From the NCBI GenBank assembly GCA_007922225.1, contig ML679956.1, positions 74,994,095-75,058,094 on the forward strand: DNA of 64,000 bases, written 5' to 3'. How positions within the stretch are numbered: position 1 is the stretch's first letter; every line of letters starts with the position of its first letter. Positions 33,801 to 45,800 of the stretch are shown one piece after another. The DNA is from Emydura subglobosa. Taxonomy: Eukaryota > Chordata > Testudines > Chelidae. The notes beneath the pieces are model-generated. The model was not told the origin of the DNA and made no database searches. It saw only the letters and a program-made list of their open reading frames with translations. Position numbers and translations under genes: made by a program.

Positions 33801-36800
33801 ATCCAAAGGAACACGCATCTCGAAGAACCTCCGTTATTGCACAGGGTCAGTAACTTTCTCTTTTTCTTCGAGTGATGTCCCTATGGGTGCTCCACTTATA
33901 GGTGACTAGAAAGCAATGCTCCTAATTGAAAGGCTGGGGCTTCAGAGTGACATTCACTGTTGATGTCCTAGGAGAGTGTCTGCTGCGTCATCGTGCATAA
34001 TAACAGAGTGATGGGCAAAGGGGTCTGTTGATGCCCATGTAGCCACTTTGCAAATTTCAGCAATGGGGACATTATTGAGAAAGGTAGTCGAGGTGGATAA
34101 TGAGCGTATGGAATGTGCTCTGATTGTGGTAGGAGGTTGTCGATTGTGGAGTTTCTAAGATAAATGTATACACTGCAAGATCCACTTTGAAAGGCGTAGC
34201 TTTAGGTATGGCTGTGCCTCTGGGTCTTTCGGTGGTAGAGAGGAATAATTGTGGTGATTTTCAAAAAGGTTTAATCCTGTCCAACTAAAAAGCTAATCCT
34301 TTCTCACATCTAGGATTTCTAGAGCTGCCTCCCGTTGGTTACTGTGAGACTTTGGGAAGAAGCAAGGAAGGTGTAATGGTTGGTTGAGATGGAAAGATGT
34401 TGGAACTTAGGTAGAAATCTGGCTGTGGGCATGGTGTAACTTTACCCTTATAAAATAATATGTATGGTGGATTTTGCCAACTCATCGGCCAAAGCGATGG
34501 GGACAAGGAAGGCCATTTTCGTTGATAGATGCATGTAAGAACAGGTTGCCATTGGTTCAAATGGGGGTCCAGTGAGAGAACATAGGACAAGGACAAGGTC
34601 CCAGGCAGGGGTCGGGTCTTATATGTGGTGATAAAGATTTTGAAGGCCCTTCAGAAACTGTTTCGTGAGCAGATGTGTGAAAACAGAATGACAGTCTCTG
34701 TGACACTGGAAAGTAGTGATTGCCACCATGTGTATCCAAGTGCAGCTGATGGATAATCCTGACTATTTAGGATGTAGCATGTAGTCCAGAATAAGTGGTA
34801 GCAGAGTGAGTGCTGCATCGACTTGGTGGGAGGTGCACCAGCATTCAAATCTAGTCCATTTCTGAACGTAAGTGCATCTTATTGTATCACACCTGCTATT
34901 CAAAAGTATCTGTTTGACTCTGTCCAAACAGGTTATTTCTGAATTGTAGAACCATGCAGGAGCCAGGCTTTGAGGTGGAGCATCTGTGGATTGGAATGGA
35001 GAATGTGTTCTGTGTCCTGTTAAAAGAGCTGTGGTATTGGATAGAGAGAGATTGGTTGGCATACCATCATGTGGAGGAGGTAACTATACTAGACCTGTCA
35101 TGGCCATGTTGGAGCTATTAGTATGATATGAGCTCAGTCCTCCTGTATCTTGCGAAGTACTCGGAATAGGAGAGGAAAGGGAGGGAAGGCATAAAGGAGT
35201 GGTGCACCCTATGTCATGAGGAATGTCTTTCCCAGAGATCAGGGTCCCAGTCCTGCTCTGGAACAGAATTAAGGGCAGCGGGAAAAGATTTATGGTGGAG
35301 CATCACCATCTGCTGAAGATGGACTGAAGTGCTTGCATGTCCAGTTCCCACTTGTGATTGTGGGAGAACCTCCTGCTCAATGTGTGTGAGGTGATATTCT
35401 GGTGTCCAGGGAGGTATGTTGCTGAAATGGTGATGTTGTGTTGGATACACCAGTTACACAATTTAAGTGTCTCCGAGTATAAAGAGTGGGACCTCACTCC
35501 ACCCCGCCTGTTGATGTAACAAATGCAGGCGAGATTGACCATCATGACTCTGATGGTACGATATTCTAGTAGAGGGATGAAATGTCAGCAGGTGTTGCAG
35601 ACTGCTCATAGTTCTAGGAGGTTGATGTATAGGGTGGATTTAGTTAATGAACATCTGCCCTGCACTGTGTGATCCTGGAGATGCGTTCTTCATCTGATTA
35701 GGGAACCACTGATTGTTAGGATCATAGTTGGTGGTGGCTGGAAGAAACAAACTCCAACACAGAAGTTTTTGGGTTGTGTCCACCAAAGTAGTGAGTCCTT
35801 TACTTTCAATGGCATGGATAAGAGTTTGTGGAAGAGCTATACGTACGGCACCATGCCTGAAGACATCACATGTGTAGTCTTGCGTGTCTGACCATGGAAG
35901 TGGCCGCTGCCATGTGGCCTAGAAGCTAGAGGCACGTTCTGACAGAGATCTGGGGGCAGACCCATGCGTTGGATACCAGATCTACTATAGCCGAGAATCT
36001 GTGAGGTGGTAGGAAGGCTCTGGCTTGCAAGGCATCGAACTATGCACCGATGAATTCCACTTGTTATATAGGCCTTAAAGTGGACTTTTCCAGATTCACA
36101 AGGAGGCCTAGTATTATGAACAGGTCCATTGCTATGTGAATGGCTTGGAGAGGATCATTTTTGGATGGGGCCTTCAGGAGACAGTCGTCCAAGTATGGAA
36201 AGATGACAACTCCTTGTTTCTTTAGGTAGGCAAAGACTACCACAAGGACCCTGGAGAACATCCGCGGTGCCATGGGCATTCCAAAAGGCAGTACCAAAAG
36301 ATAGTGGTCATCTCCCACAATGAATCAGAGAAATCGCCTCTGGGCAGGGTGTATTGTAATATGAAAGTATGTGTCCTGGAGGTCTAGGGCCACGAACCAG
36401 TCACTCTGTTCCAGTGCTAGGATAATAGTGGAGAGGGTAACCATCTTGAAGTGTTGCAGTTTGATGAACTTGTTTAGAATGAAAAGATTCAGGATGGGTT
36501 GCCAGCTGCTGGATTTCTTCTGGATCAGGAAAGAGTGGGAGTAGAAACCCTGTCCCATGTACTAGAAAGGGACCGGTTCTATCGCTCCCAGTTGCAGACG
36601 ATGATTTATTTATCCTCGTATAATGGACTTGTGAGAAGGGGTCCTGAAGAGGGATGGATAGGAGGGGTGGCAGGGCAGCATGGATAGGAAGGAGATGGAG
36701 TATCCTTCCTTGATTATCTCTAAAACCCACTTGTCCGAGGTGATTAGTCTCCAAGATGGGAAAAACGGAACTCATTGGTTGCCACACTGGTGGAATGTGC

Positions 36801-39800
36801 AAGATGGTGGGGATGACTGGGAGAGAGGGAGGTTTCTCAGGGCCTCGACCACACTTTCAAAATTGTTGCTTCAATGGGGGTTCGTGAGAGATAGCCCCTT
36901 GAGGAGTGAGCTGCTTATGTTTGGTAGGAGCCCTCTGTTTTCAGTGCTGGGAGTCATGGTGCCATTGAGGCATGTACTATTGTGATCAGGACATGGGGGG
37001 AGATGATACCTCCCTGAGCGTCTCTTCAGCGCTGGCGTGTGAATTTCGAGAGATCTAAGTGTAGCTCGGGACTGCAGAGAATAGTCCATGTGCTCCAAGA
37101 ATAGTTTCTGGCCCTCAAAAGGTAAGTCTTCTACCATGGTTTGTACCACTGTAGGAACACTCAAGAGATGGAGCAATGATGCATACCTCATGACCACAGC
37201 AGTCACGATGGATCAGGCAGCCATGTCTGCGGAGTCTAACAAGGCTTGCAGGGCTGTATGGGCTGGGAGATGTCCTTCCGATACTAGGGATTGCAACTGC
37301 TCTTTCTTGGCCTTGGGTAGGTCATAGCAGAGTTCCTCCAATTAGGAGTAATTTAAATAATTATACTTAGCCATGAGAGCTTCATAGTTCAAAATTCTAA
37401 ATTGGAGTGTGGCTAATGAATATGTTTTACATCCAAATAAGCCTACGTGTTTCCAATCTCTGTATGGATGGCTAGAATGGGACTGATATTGACAGTCTCT
37501 CTCTTGCACCGCATTGATCACCAAAAAAGTTGGACTGGGGTGTGAGAATAGAACATAATATTTTTGTTGTGCACTTACAGGTCAGAGGGATGGACACCAA
37601 GGTCTGCCACAGCATCTTTGCAGCGTCGAGAAGAGCCTCATTGATCGGTAATATGATCTTGGAGGAAGAGGATATGTGGAGGATATCAAGCAGTTTATAC
37701 TGCTGGTCCTTGACTTCCTCCAAGGGAATCTGGAGGGGGAGTCTGCAATCCTGCAGAATAAGTCCTGAAAATGTTGGACGTAATCAGCAGATTAAGGGGT
37801 GGAGGCACGATAGCCTTGTCAGAGGAGGAGAACGAAAAATGCAATGTTGGTAGAACTTCCTCCTCCTGTTCATCCTCTTCAGTTGGCATCGGTGGAGCTT
37901 CAACCTCTGGAGGTTGAGAGACTGATGGAGAAGGGAGAGGTATAGGTCTCCCTCTTTGCTCCATGGGAGGGTTCCTGAACTGTGCCCTGTACATGGCCCA
38001 AAGGTCCCAATCTGACCAGTGTGGAGGGAGTTGACGTTCTCAGCGGAGACAGGGAGGAGTGTAGTGAGTCTGGAGAGGAGGGTGGAAGTGGGGGGCAGTC
38101 ATGTCAAAGGAGTGGAGACTCGGGAGTGTCAGATACCAACAGGTCCTTAAGGTATCTAAAGTCTGTCGGCGGGGTAGGGGGCTGGAAGCATTATCGGTGC
38201 CAATGAATATCTTGGTCCTGAAGGGAATATTCCCCCAAAGTGTCAATAGACGCCACCAGAGACTTGGCTGGTGCCAACGACTGAGCTGGTGCAGAGAGCT
38301 TACTCAGTGCCAGAAAGGGTGCTGGTGCCGGCAGTTTTGTCGGTGTTATAGCTCCTGAAGTCGGCCTGTCTCATACCCTAGAGGTGGGAAACAGTGTCTG
38401 TAGGTCTGCCCGGTTAGGATTTTTAGACCATTTCTTTGTGTTGATACTGGAGGTACTCAGACAGCCCTGGAGCTATGCCCCCTATCAGATGAGGTTAAGG
38501 CAACAGACCTCACCGAGGATGGTGTTCTGGTGGGCTGTGCCTCAAAGTGTGAGGAGGGAGCCCATTTCTTTTCATCCAAGCAAAAAAGAGATGATTTTCC
38601 CTTCAAGGTACATGGGGAGCACGACTCAGCAGATGACCTGGCAGAGCATGAGGGCCTCTCTGGGGAAGAGTCTGGACCCGGGTCCAATGCTGGTCGCAGC
38701 GATTTCTCTATGAGGAGAAGCTTTAACTGAATGTCCCAGTCTTTTCTCGCTCTGGGTTTCAGGCTGAGACAGTGGGAACCATTTTATGATACGTGTCCCT
38801 CTTCCACACAGCGAATGCACTGTGGGTGGCCGTCTGTTACCGGGAAGGTGGCCCCACAAGAAATGCACCTCTTAAAGCAGGGAAATCCGAGCATAAGGGT
38901 GAAGGAAAATGGCTTCCTGGTAGGGAAGGGCAGGAAGCAGGGAAAACAGAAACCTAAGCTCTGAAATAACTGTAAAGGTAAGGTTTAAACAAAACGCATT
39001 TTTTTTTTTTTAAGACAGAAGAAAGAAAGGAGAAGAAAAATACTAACTACACGACACTAACGGGAAAGGCACTATCTAATGAGGGAATAGGAGAAGCAAG
39101 CTCAGCTGTGGATTCCATCCCAGACCAAAGGTGCTAAAGAAGGAATTGGGGGGGGGGGGTGGGCGGATGGGACCGCACAGTACTATGTATACATCTCACT
39201 CATAGTGCGAGAGGGGGGAGGTGTGCAAGTGTGATATGATGGGCACTGCTAATGAAGATCTCCGATCCCACGTGCAGGGGGTGCTGCTGCACCTATAAGT
39301 GGAGCATTCATTGGGACATCATTTGAAGAAAAAATGGTATTCCTTTGAATAATCTGCATCTATTTTAAAGACTTACATTAAGTTTTTCTTACCGAGCAGA
39401 CCCGATCCTTCCAACCTGATCACCTGCAGAAGCCGCTGCTTTGATTAGAGTAAAACTCTGCTCTTCTAAGTGCTCTGAAGATGGTGTTTCTGCAACATCT
39501 GAACTGCCCTCCTCAGTGGTCTCTTTTTTCTGATGCTGCTGGAGCAAAATATAAAGCTCATCATGCTTTGTTCAGCTTTCGCTCAGCTGCTGCAGCAGAA
39601 CAGAACTGCACTAAGAACTGATATGTTTCTTCCAGAGAGAGCTGTGTGCATTCCAGAGTTTTTAGTTTACAAGCTTTCATGGTAACCTTTGGTTCCTGTC
39701 CGTGTGGGGAAGTTTCTACCCCATGAGTTCCACTTTGAGTTTCAGATTTGAACAACTCCCCCAAATTTGAATTGAATCTCAATTGAAACTTCAGAGTTTC

Positions 39801-42800
39801 ATATCAAACCATAATCATGGTCCACAAGATTAACCTGTACTCTGCTTCAAGTTCTATCTGTCTCTCTGAGGTACTTATACAGCTCCCAGCACTGCAGTTT
39901 TTCACCTCAGACTCTAATATATTTATCATCATAACACAAAGCACTGTGAAGTAAGGCAGTGCTATTCTCTCCATTTTACAGATGGGGAACTGAGGCACAA
40001 AACAGGCTACGTGACTTGCCTTAGGTCCCCTGGGAAGTATTTACTGTACGAGGAATTGAACCCAAGTCTCTGAAAAACCTAAGTTAGTGCCCTAACCACT
40101 GGACCATCCTGCCTCTGCTAGTTCATAAGGGATTGTAAAACATCCCAAAGCAGAAAAACATAATAGACCAGGAAAGGCATGAAACTTTTATTATATTATT
40201 CCACTGGCAAAATAATCCATAGATAAGTAGTCACATGAGAGGACTAATTGCTCCTTATCTCACACCAATGCAGCTTTCTTCTTTCTTTACAACTGCAAGT
40301 TAACAACCAATATCACTCTAATTGTTTAGTTTTCCAGACTTTGGTAGTTTGTGCCACAGCTTTTATAGCATTTACATGGGGCTTTTCTTTATTGTAGCTC
40401 AGCTTTGAAGATCACGTTGCAAAGCTTAGATGTGACTTACACTCATATTTCCTCAAAGCTTTTGGGCATCTCCATGCAGGTGTGGCGGAAACTCAGAGAA
40501 AGTCTCCCTGATAGCGCACCCTGGCAGTGTGGTGGAAGCTATTGAAACAGCTGAATGCTGGTATTCTGACCCAGCAGAAATCTCAGATTAAGTGGGGAAA
40601 GAAGCGTTTTTTAAAAAAGTACATTTTAAAAAGAGGAACTAAATTCCCTCAGGGAACTGCTGTTATAGTGAATATCTTTTGCTAGGCTTACCTGAAGCGT
40701 GAGCAGCCCCATCTCCTCCTCCAGGTCTTTAATCTTAGCTTCACGTTCAGCCACCATCTGTTGGAGCTGCCCTATGAGACTGCTCTGTTTCTGAGCCTCG
40801 CTGTTCAAATGTTGTCCTAGACTCTGCTGGGACTCCTTGTTCTTCTCATCCTGCAGGCTCAGGTGCTTTAAGATCTCATGCATTTGCTTCTGCTGGTTCT
40901 GGTGAAGCAAAAACAACATGTGAGGTCTTCTTCTTTGTACATAGAGATCATTAAATATGCATAAAATGGTGTTTCACATCTAAATCTATTCCCAAGTAAG
41001 ATACACATTTTGGTATCACTAGTGCACCACATGACCAGAATCCACATTTTGTAGTATTAACATACCATGCCAAAAACTCATCCCTGGTGTAAGTTCTTTA
41101 AAGTCAGTGACATTACTCGAGGGATAAATTTGGTCCACCATGTTCTAAGCTACTACTCTAATAGCGTCTTGGGACTGATTTGACTGTCAAGTACTTTCAG
41201 CATCTTTTCACTGCAAGGATTTCACATTTTGCATAATTCAGAGCAACATGCTGCAGAGGAGATGATTCAGTACTCACAGGCCTTGATCTTGTAAGGCCCT
41301 GCATAGCGCATGGAAGGGTGTGCATGGCTGTTGTGCGAGTGTGAACGGAGCCTACATGCAGCTACGAGTAAGGTTAAGTGTTTGACGTAGTTCTGTACAG
41401 TAAGTGGTGATAAGAAGGCTCACTCCTTAATGACCATACTAAAAAGGGGTGAGGCCTGGACAAAGAATGTATTATTGTTATCCCCATTTTGCAGGTGGTA
41501 AAACTGACATACAGGACTAGGACTCTCTAGATTCCATTCCCACTGTGTGACCATGGACAAAAACTTTCAGAGTACCCTCTGATTCTGACTGCCAGCTCAG
41601 GCCCTTATTTCAGAGGTGCTGAGCACTTACAACTCCAGCTGAAGTCAGCGGGAGCTGCAGTTGGATCAGCACCTCTGTGAAACAAGCTTTGTGTGTCTCT
41701 AGTCAGGTAACAAAGAATTGAAGCACCCAAAATTAATAGACACTCCTGACAAATGTTAACCAAATGCCCATTGTCACACAGTGAGTCAGTAGCAGAAGTG
41801 GGAATAGAATCTAAAGAATCTTGATTCCCAGTCCCCTTCTCTACCTACAGACAACCCTGTCTCCACCTTTTATGACAATTCTGCTAGACATTTCTTATGA
41901 GACATGCAGCTCATAGCCACCTCCTTGATACCAAGTATGTCTTTCCATTTGTGACAATCCTAAATCTTCACCAGTGTCTGAAGCCAATTCAATATAAAAT
42001 GTAGAAGTTTTGGATCACTCTTAGACCTAGGACTGCCCCATGGATTTTACAGGCCTTTAACTATCCTAGTTTTTTGTCACTGTGTTATAGGATGCCTTCG
42101 TGTTTGCTAATTATAGAAAGAGCACTAATCCTGTAATGCTTGGGCTGGATTGCAATGGTCAGACTGTACCAGTAAGGCATCTATGAGCTCATCGTCATGC
42201 TTTCCTTTCTCCAGCAGCGTTAGGATTTGTCCTTTCAGTGTTTTCATCTCACTGGATAGCACTTTGTTCCTGGCTTTTGATGCATCCAGTTTTTTTTTCA
42301 CATCCTCATGATCTTTCTGGAGAGTATTGTGTTCCCCACTGAGTTTCTGCAATTATGTAAACAAATAATGTGAAATGACAGAAGTAATCAATCGTGTCCT
42401 AGTCTACATGCACCTTCTCACTTAGGAGAATACAAAGAAGCACACGGAGTCCTTGAGAATCCAGAGCTGTGCACTGGCTTGGCAGTCACAAAGTGACTCA
42501 TCTCTGGTAAACAGAAATATAGATATATTGTTCTTGCGTGTTTCACTGATCACTCACTCACTGGCACTGCAAGACATCTGTGTGTTCAGGAATCTGGTTG
42601 GACTTAAGCAAATTCAGCTTTTGCAATGAAGCAAATGATAATTTTGTGTCAAAACCTGAAGCACTGTGTTACTGGTCTGCCATTTGCCCCACAACTGAAA
42701 TGACTGAACCGTTAATTAACATTCTCCTCTGAAGAAAAAGCATCAAAATATAAATATATACAATTATATATTACAAACACACTGGTAACACTGGGCCAGA

Positions 42801-45800
42801 TTCCAATCTGAGTTAGACCAGTGGAAATCTAGATGAACCCTAGATTGGTAAAGTGGGTGCAAGCAAACAATGTGTGTCTTATTACAGCTAAATGCAAATG
42901 TATACATCTGGGAACAAAGGAAGCAGACCATGCTTACAGGATGGGGGATTGATCCTGGAAAGCAGTGACTCTGAAAAATGTTAGGGAGCCATGGTGGATA
43001 ATAAGCTGAACACTGTGACCAGAAGAGCTAATGCCATCCTGGGATGCATAAACGGGAATCTCCACTAGGAATAGAGAGGTTATTTTACCTCTGTATTTGG
43101 CACTGGTGCGACTGCTGCTGGAATACTGTGTCCGGTTCTGGTGCCCACAATTTAAGAAGGATGTTGATAAATAGGAGAGGGTTCAGAGAAGAGCCATAAG
43201 AATGATAAAAGGATTAGAAAACATGTCTTATATTGATAGACTCAAGGAGCTCAATCTAGTTAGTTTAACAAAGAGAAGGTTCAGGGGTGACTTTACTACA
43301 ATCTATATGTACCTACTTGAGGAACAAATATTTAATAATGAGCTCTTCAGTTTAGCAGAAAAAGGTATAACATAAGGCAAATGGATGGATGTTGAAGCTA
43401 GACTAATTCAAACTGGAAATAAGGCATAAATGTTTAATGAGAGTAATTAACTCTTGGAACAATTTACCAAGGGTCATGGTGGATTCTCCATCACTGACAA
43501 TTTTTACATCAAGATGGGATGTTATTCTAAAAGTTCTGCTCTATGAATTATTTTGGGGAAGTTCTCTGGCTTGTGTTATACAGGAGGTCAGACTAGATCA
43601 CAGTGGTCCCTTCTGGCCTTAGAAGCTATGAAGTTCCACACTGAGCAACTATTGTGAATGGTGCCTGAGACAGGCAAACAACAATGGAGTTACTCCAGAT
43701 TGGCAGAAGAGCAGAATCTGGCCCGTGGGGTGTGTAATTGTGGGCAGCAGAATGGCGATTTTATCCTCATTGTCAAGAGTGAGAGGCATATGGACACCTA
43801 CGGCTCAGTTGCACTGGCTGCAAGGCTGAACTGTGGTGGGGAGAAGGAAGATGGGTCTCAACTTCAGTGCTGGTAGCTGAGGCATTCTAACAACTGGTGG
43901 TGGGGAGGATCTATAGGAAAGTGCACTTGCTGAACCTTTGCACTGTGTGTAGCCAATGCTTCTGTGCATATCTCGCTGCCATGGCCCTACGCATCCTCCA
44001 CACCTGCTGGGGCCACTAGAACATCCAACAGTGTTAGCCACCTCCCCAACCTTGGGCACTGGGAGCCATTTAGCCCCAAGTGGGTGTGACAGTGCCCTAT
44101 CCCTTCTCTAGTGCACCCACATAAAGGGAGGCAGAGTTCTTACATATTACGTATTATATGCAGGTCTACAGCAGCTCCCCATGCCTTACCTCCAAGGCTT
44201 CTTTCTTTTCTTTTTCCAAGCTGCGAATCCGCAACAGGTTTTTCTCTTGGGCTGACAACTTCCGTGGGTCTGTAAGGGCCAGCATTTCCTCATCAACATT
44301 GTTCATTGATGCTCTGCTCTTGCTCTGACCCAACTGATTCTCCAGCTCTCGAACCTACAAGAGAATGTGAAAATACACTCAGGAGCTAATTCTGGCGTTG
44401 ACTGTGCATGCATTGCTCCTATTGAAGTCAAAGACTGCCCCACATCCAAAGGTAGGACTGGTCCAGAGTGGAGTGTTGTGTCGTGTCATATAGTTATTGA
44501 CATTACAAATCAGTTACCTAGCACAGCAGCAGAGCCCACTCTTTCAAATTCCCATTCATAGATGTCTACACCGGGCAGGAAGGCACAACAAGACACAGGA
44601 AGGTATGTCTGGAGTGGGGGGGGGGGGAGGGAGACACATTTTGCCTAGAGAAAAGCTGGAGTTTGCCATTTTAGTCAATGAAAGTGAAAAAGTCCCTGTT
44701 CAGCTGTATACATCTAATAGCAGTGAAGTGTCAGCACATAAAAAACAACCAGAGAGAAGCCTTATGTGAGGTGTCAGCAGCTTTTTTCCATTTCCCAAGT
44801 GGGAGTAACGTGGATTAAACCCCTCAGAAGTAATGGAGAGTTAAAGATGTCAAGTAAGGTTCAATGCTAAGCATCTTGGGACCAAGATCTTCATTGTAAG
44901 TGCAGGGTTCCCAACACCAATACAGCTTAAGCTTGGAAAAGTTTAATTAATGTATTATGCAGAATTTCCTGAGTGTGTATGTGTGTGTGTGTTTAAAAAA
45001 CAACCTCCAAAAACCGAAACCCCAGATTTCAATATATTTTTAGAGCTGTTTATTTTAATGCCTGTTTATCTGAGCACTAAATGACTAGTAATTTATTTGC
45101 ATTCAATAATTTCTGTACTCCTGGCCACATGCTGCAAGCAAGTGCTGTTGATACAAATGGCTACAAATTAAGAATTAAATACATTAGGAACTACAAATTT
45201 TTCTTTTTCATTCACAACAAAATGTCCCATGATTACGGACAGTGCCCCAGCACCTGACTTACACAGCGCTAGTTGCTGCAAGACTTTAAAAGGTAAAAAT
45301 CAAACTTTTTAAAATAACAAATTTTGTATTTTCTAAACAAAAATCTCCTCCAATCCCCCCAAATACACGTCAAGCTTTCCCATAGCTTTTCTTTAAGGCA
45401 TGAGTTTACCAATATGGCCATTGCATCATGCCATGCTTGTAACACTAGCATGAAAACTTACCAGCCAAATACAAACTTTAGAATCACAGAAATGTAAGGC
45501 AGGAAGGGACCTTGAAAGATCATTGTGTCCAGCCCACTGCACTGAGACGGGACCAAACAGACCTAGATCATCCATGATAGGTGTTTGTCTAACTTGTTCC
45601 TAACACCTCCAATTATGTGGATTCCACAGCCTCCCTCAGAAGCCTGTTCCAAAGCTTAACTACCCTTATAATTAGAAAGATTTTCCTAATATCTAACCTA
45701 AATCTCCCTTGTTGCAGATTAAGGCTATTACTTCTTGTCCTACCTTCAGTGTACATGGAGAACAATTGATCACCCTTACCATGGCTGAAGACCATTATCA

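Larger units (their letters stand above)
33541..39335 (-). mobile_element. DIRS-type retrotransposon, copy A (decayed)
   Basis: About 5.8 kb, minus strand, gene-sense. It codes in order (minus direction) for a gag-like region (about 38.9-37.3 kb), reverse transcriptase (36.8-36.06 kb), RNase H (35.55-35.2 kb) and a decayed tyrosine-recombinase region (35.06-34.3 kb). The low-coordinate end starts aggttactcaccctgtgcag and has a complementary arm at 33815-33856. The high-coordinate end (about 39100-39335, including cacctataagtggagcattc) is an inverted copy of part of the low-coordinate end (ggtgctccacttataggtg at 33883-33904). Inverted ends plus a recombinase in place of an integrase mark the DIRS order. 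Many stops and frameshifts: not autonomous. Confidence 0.85.
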
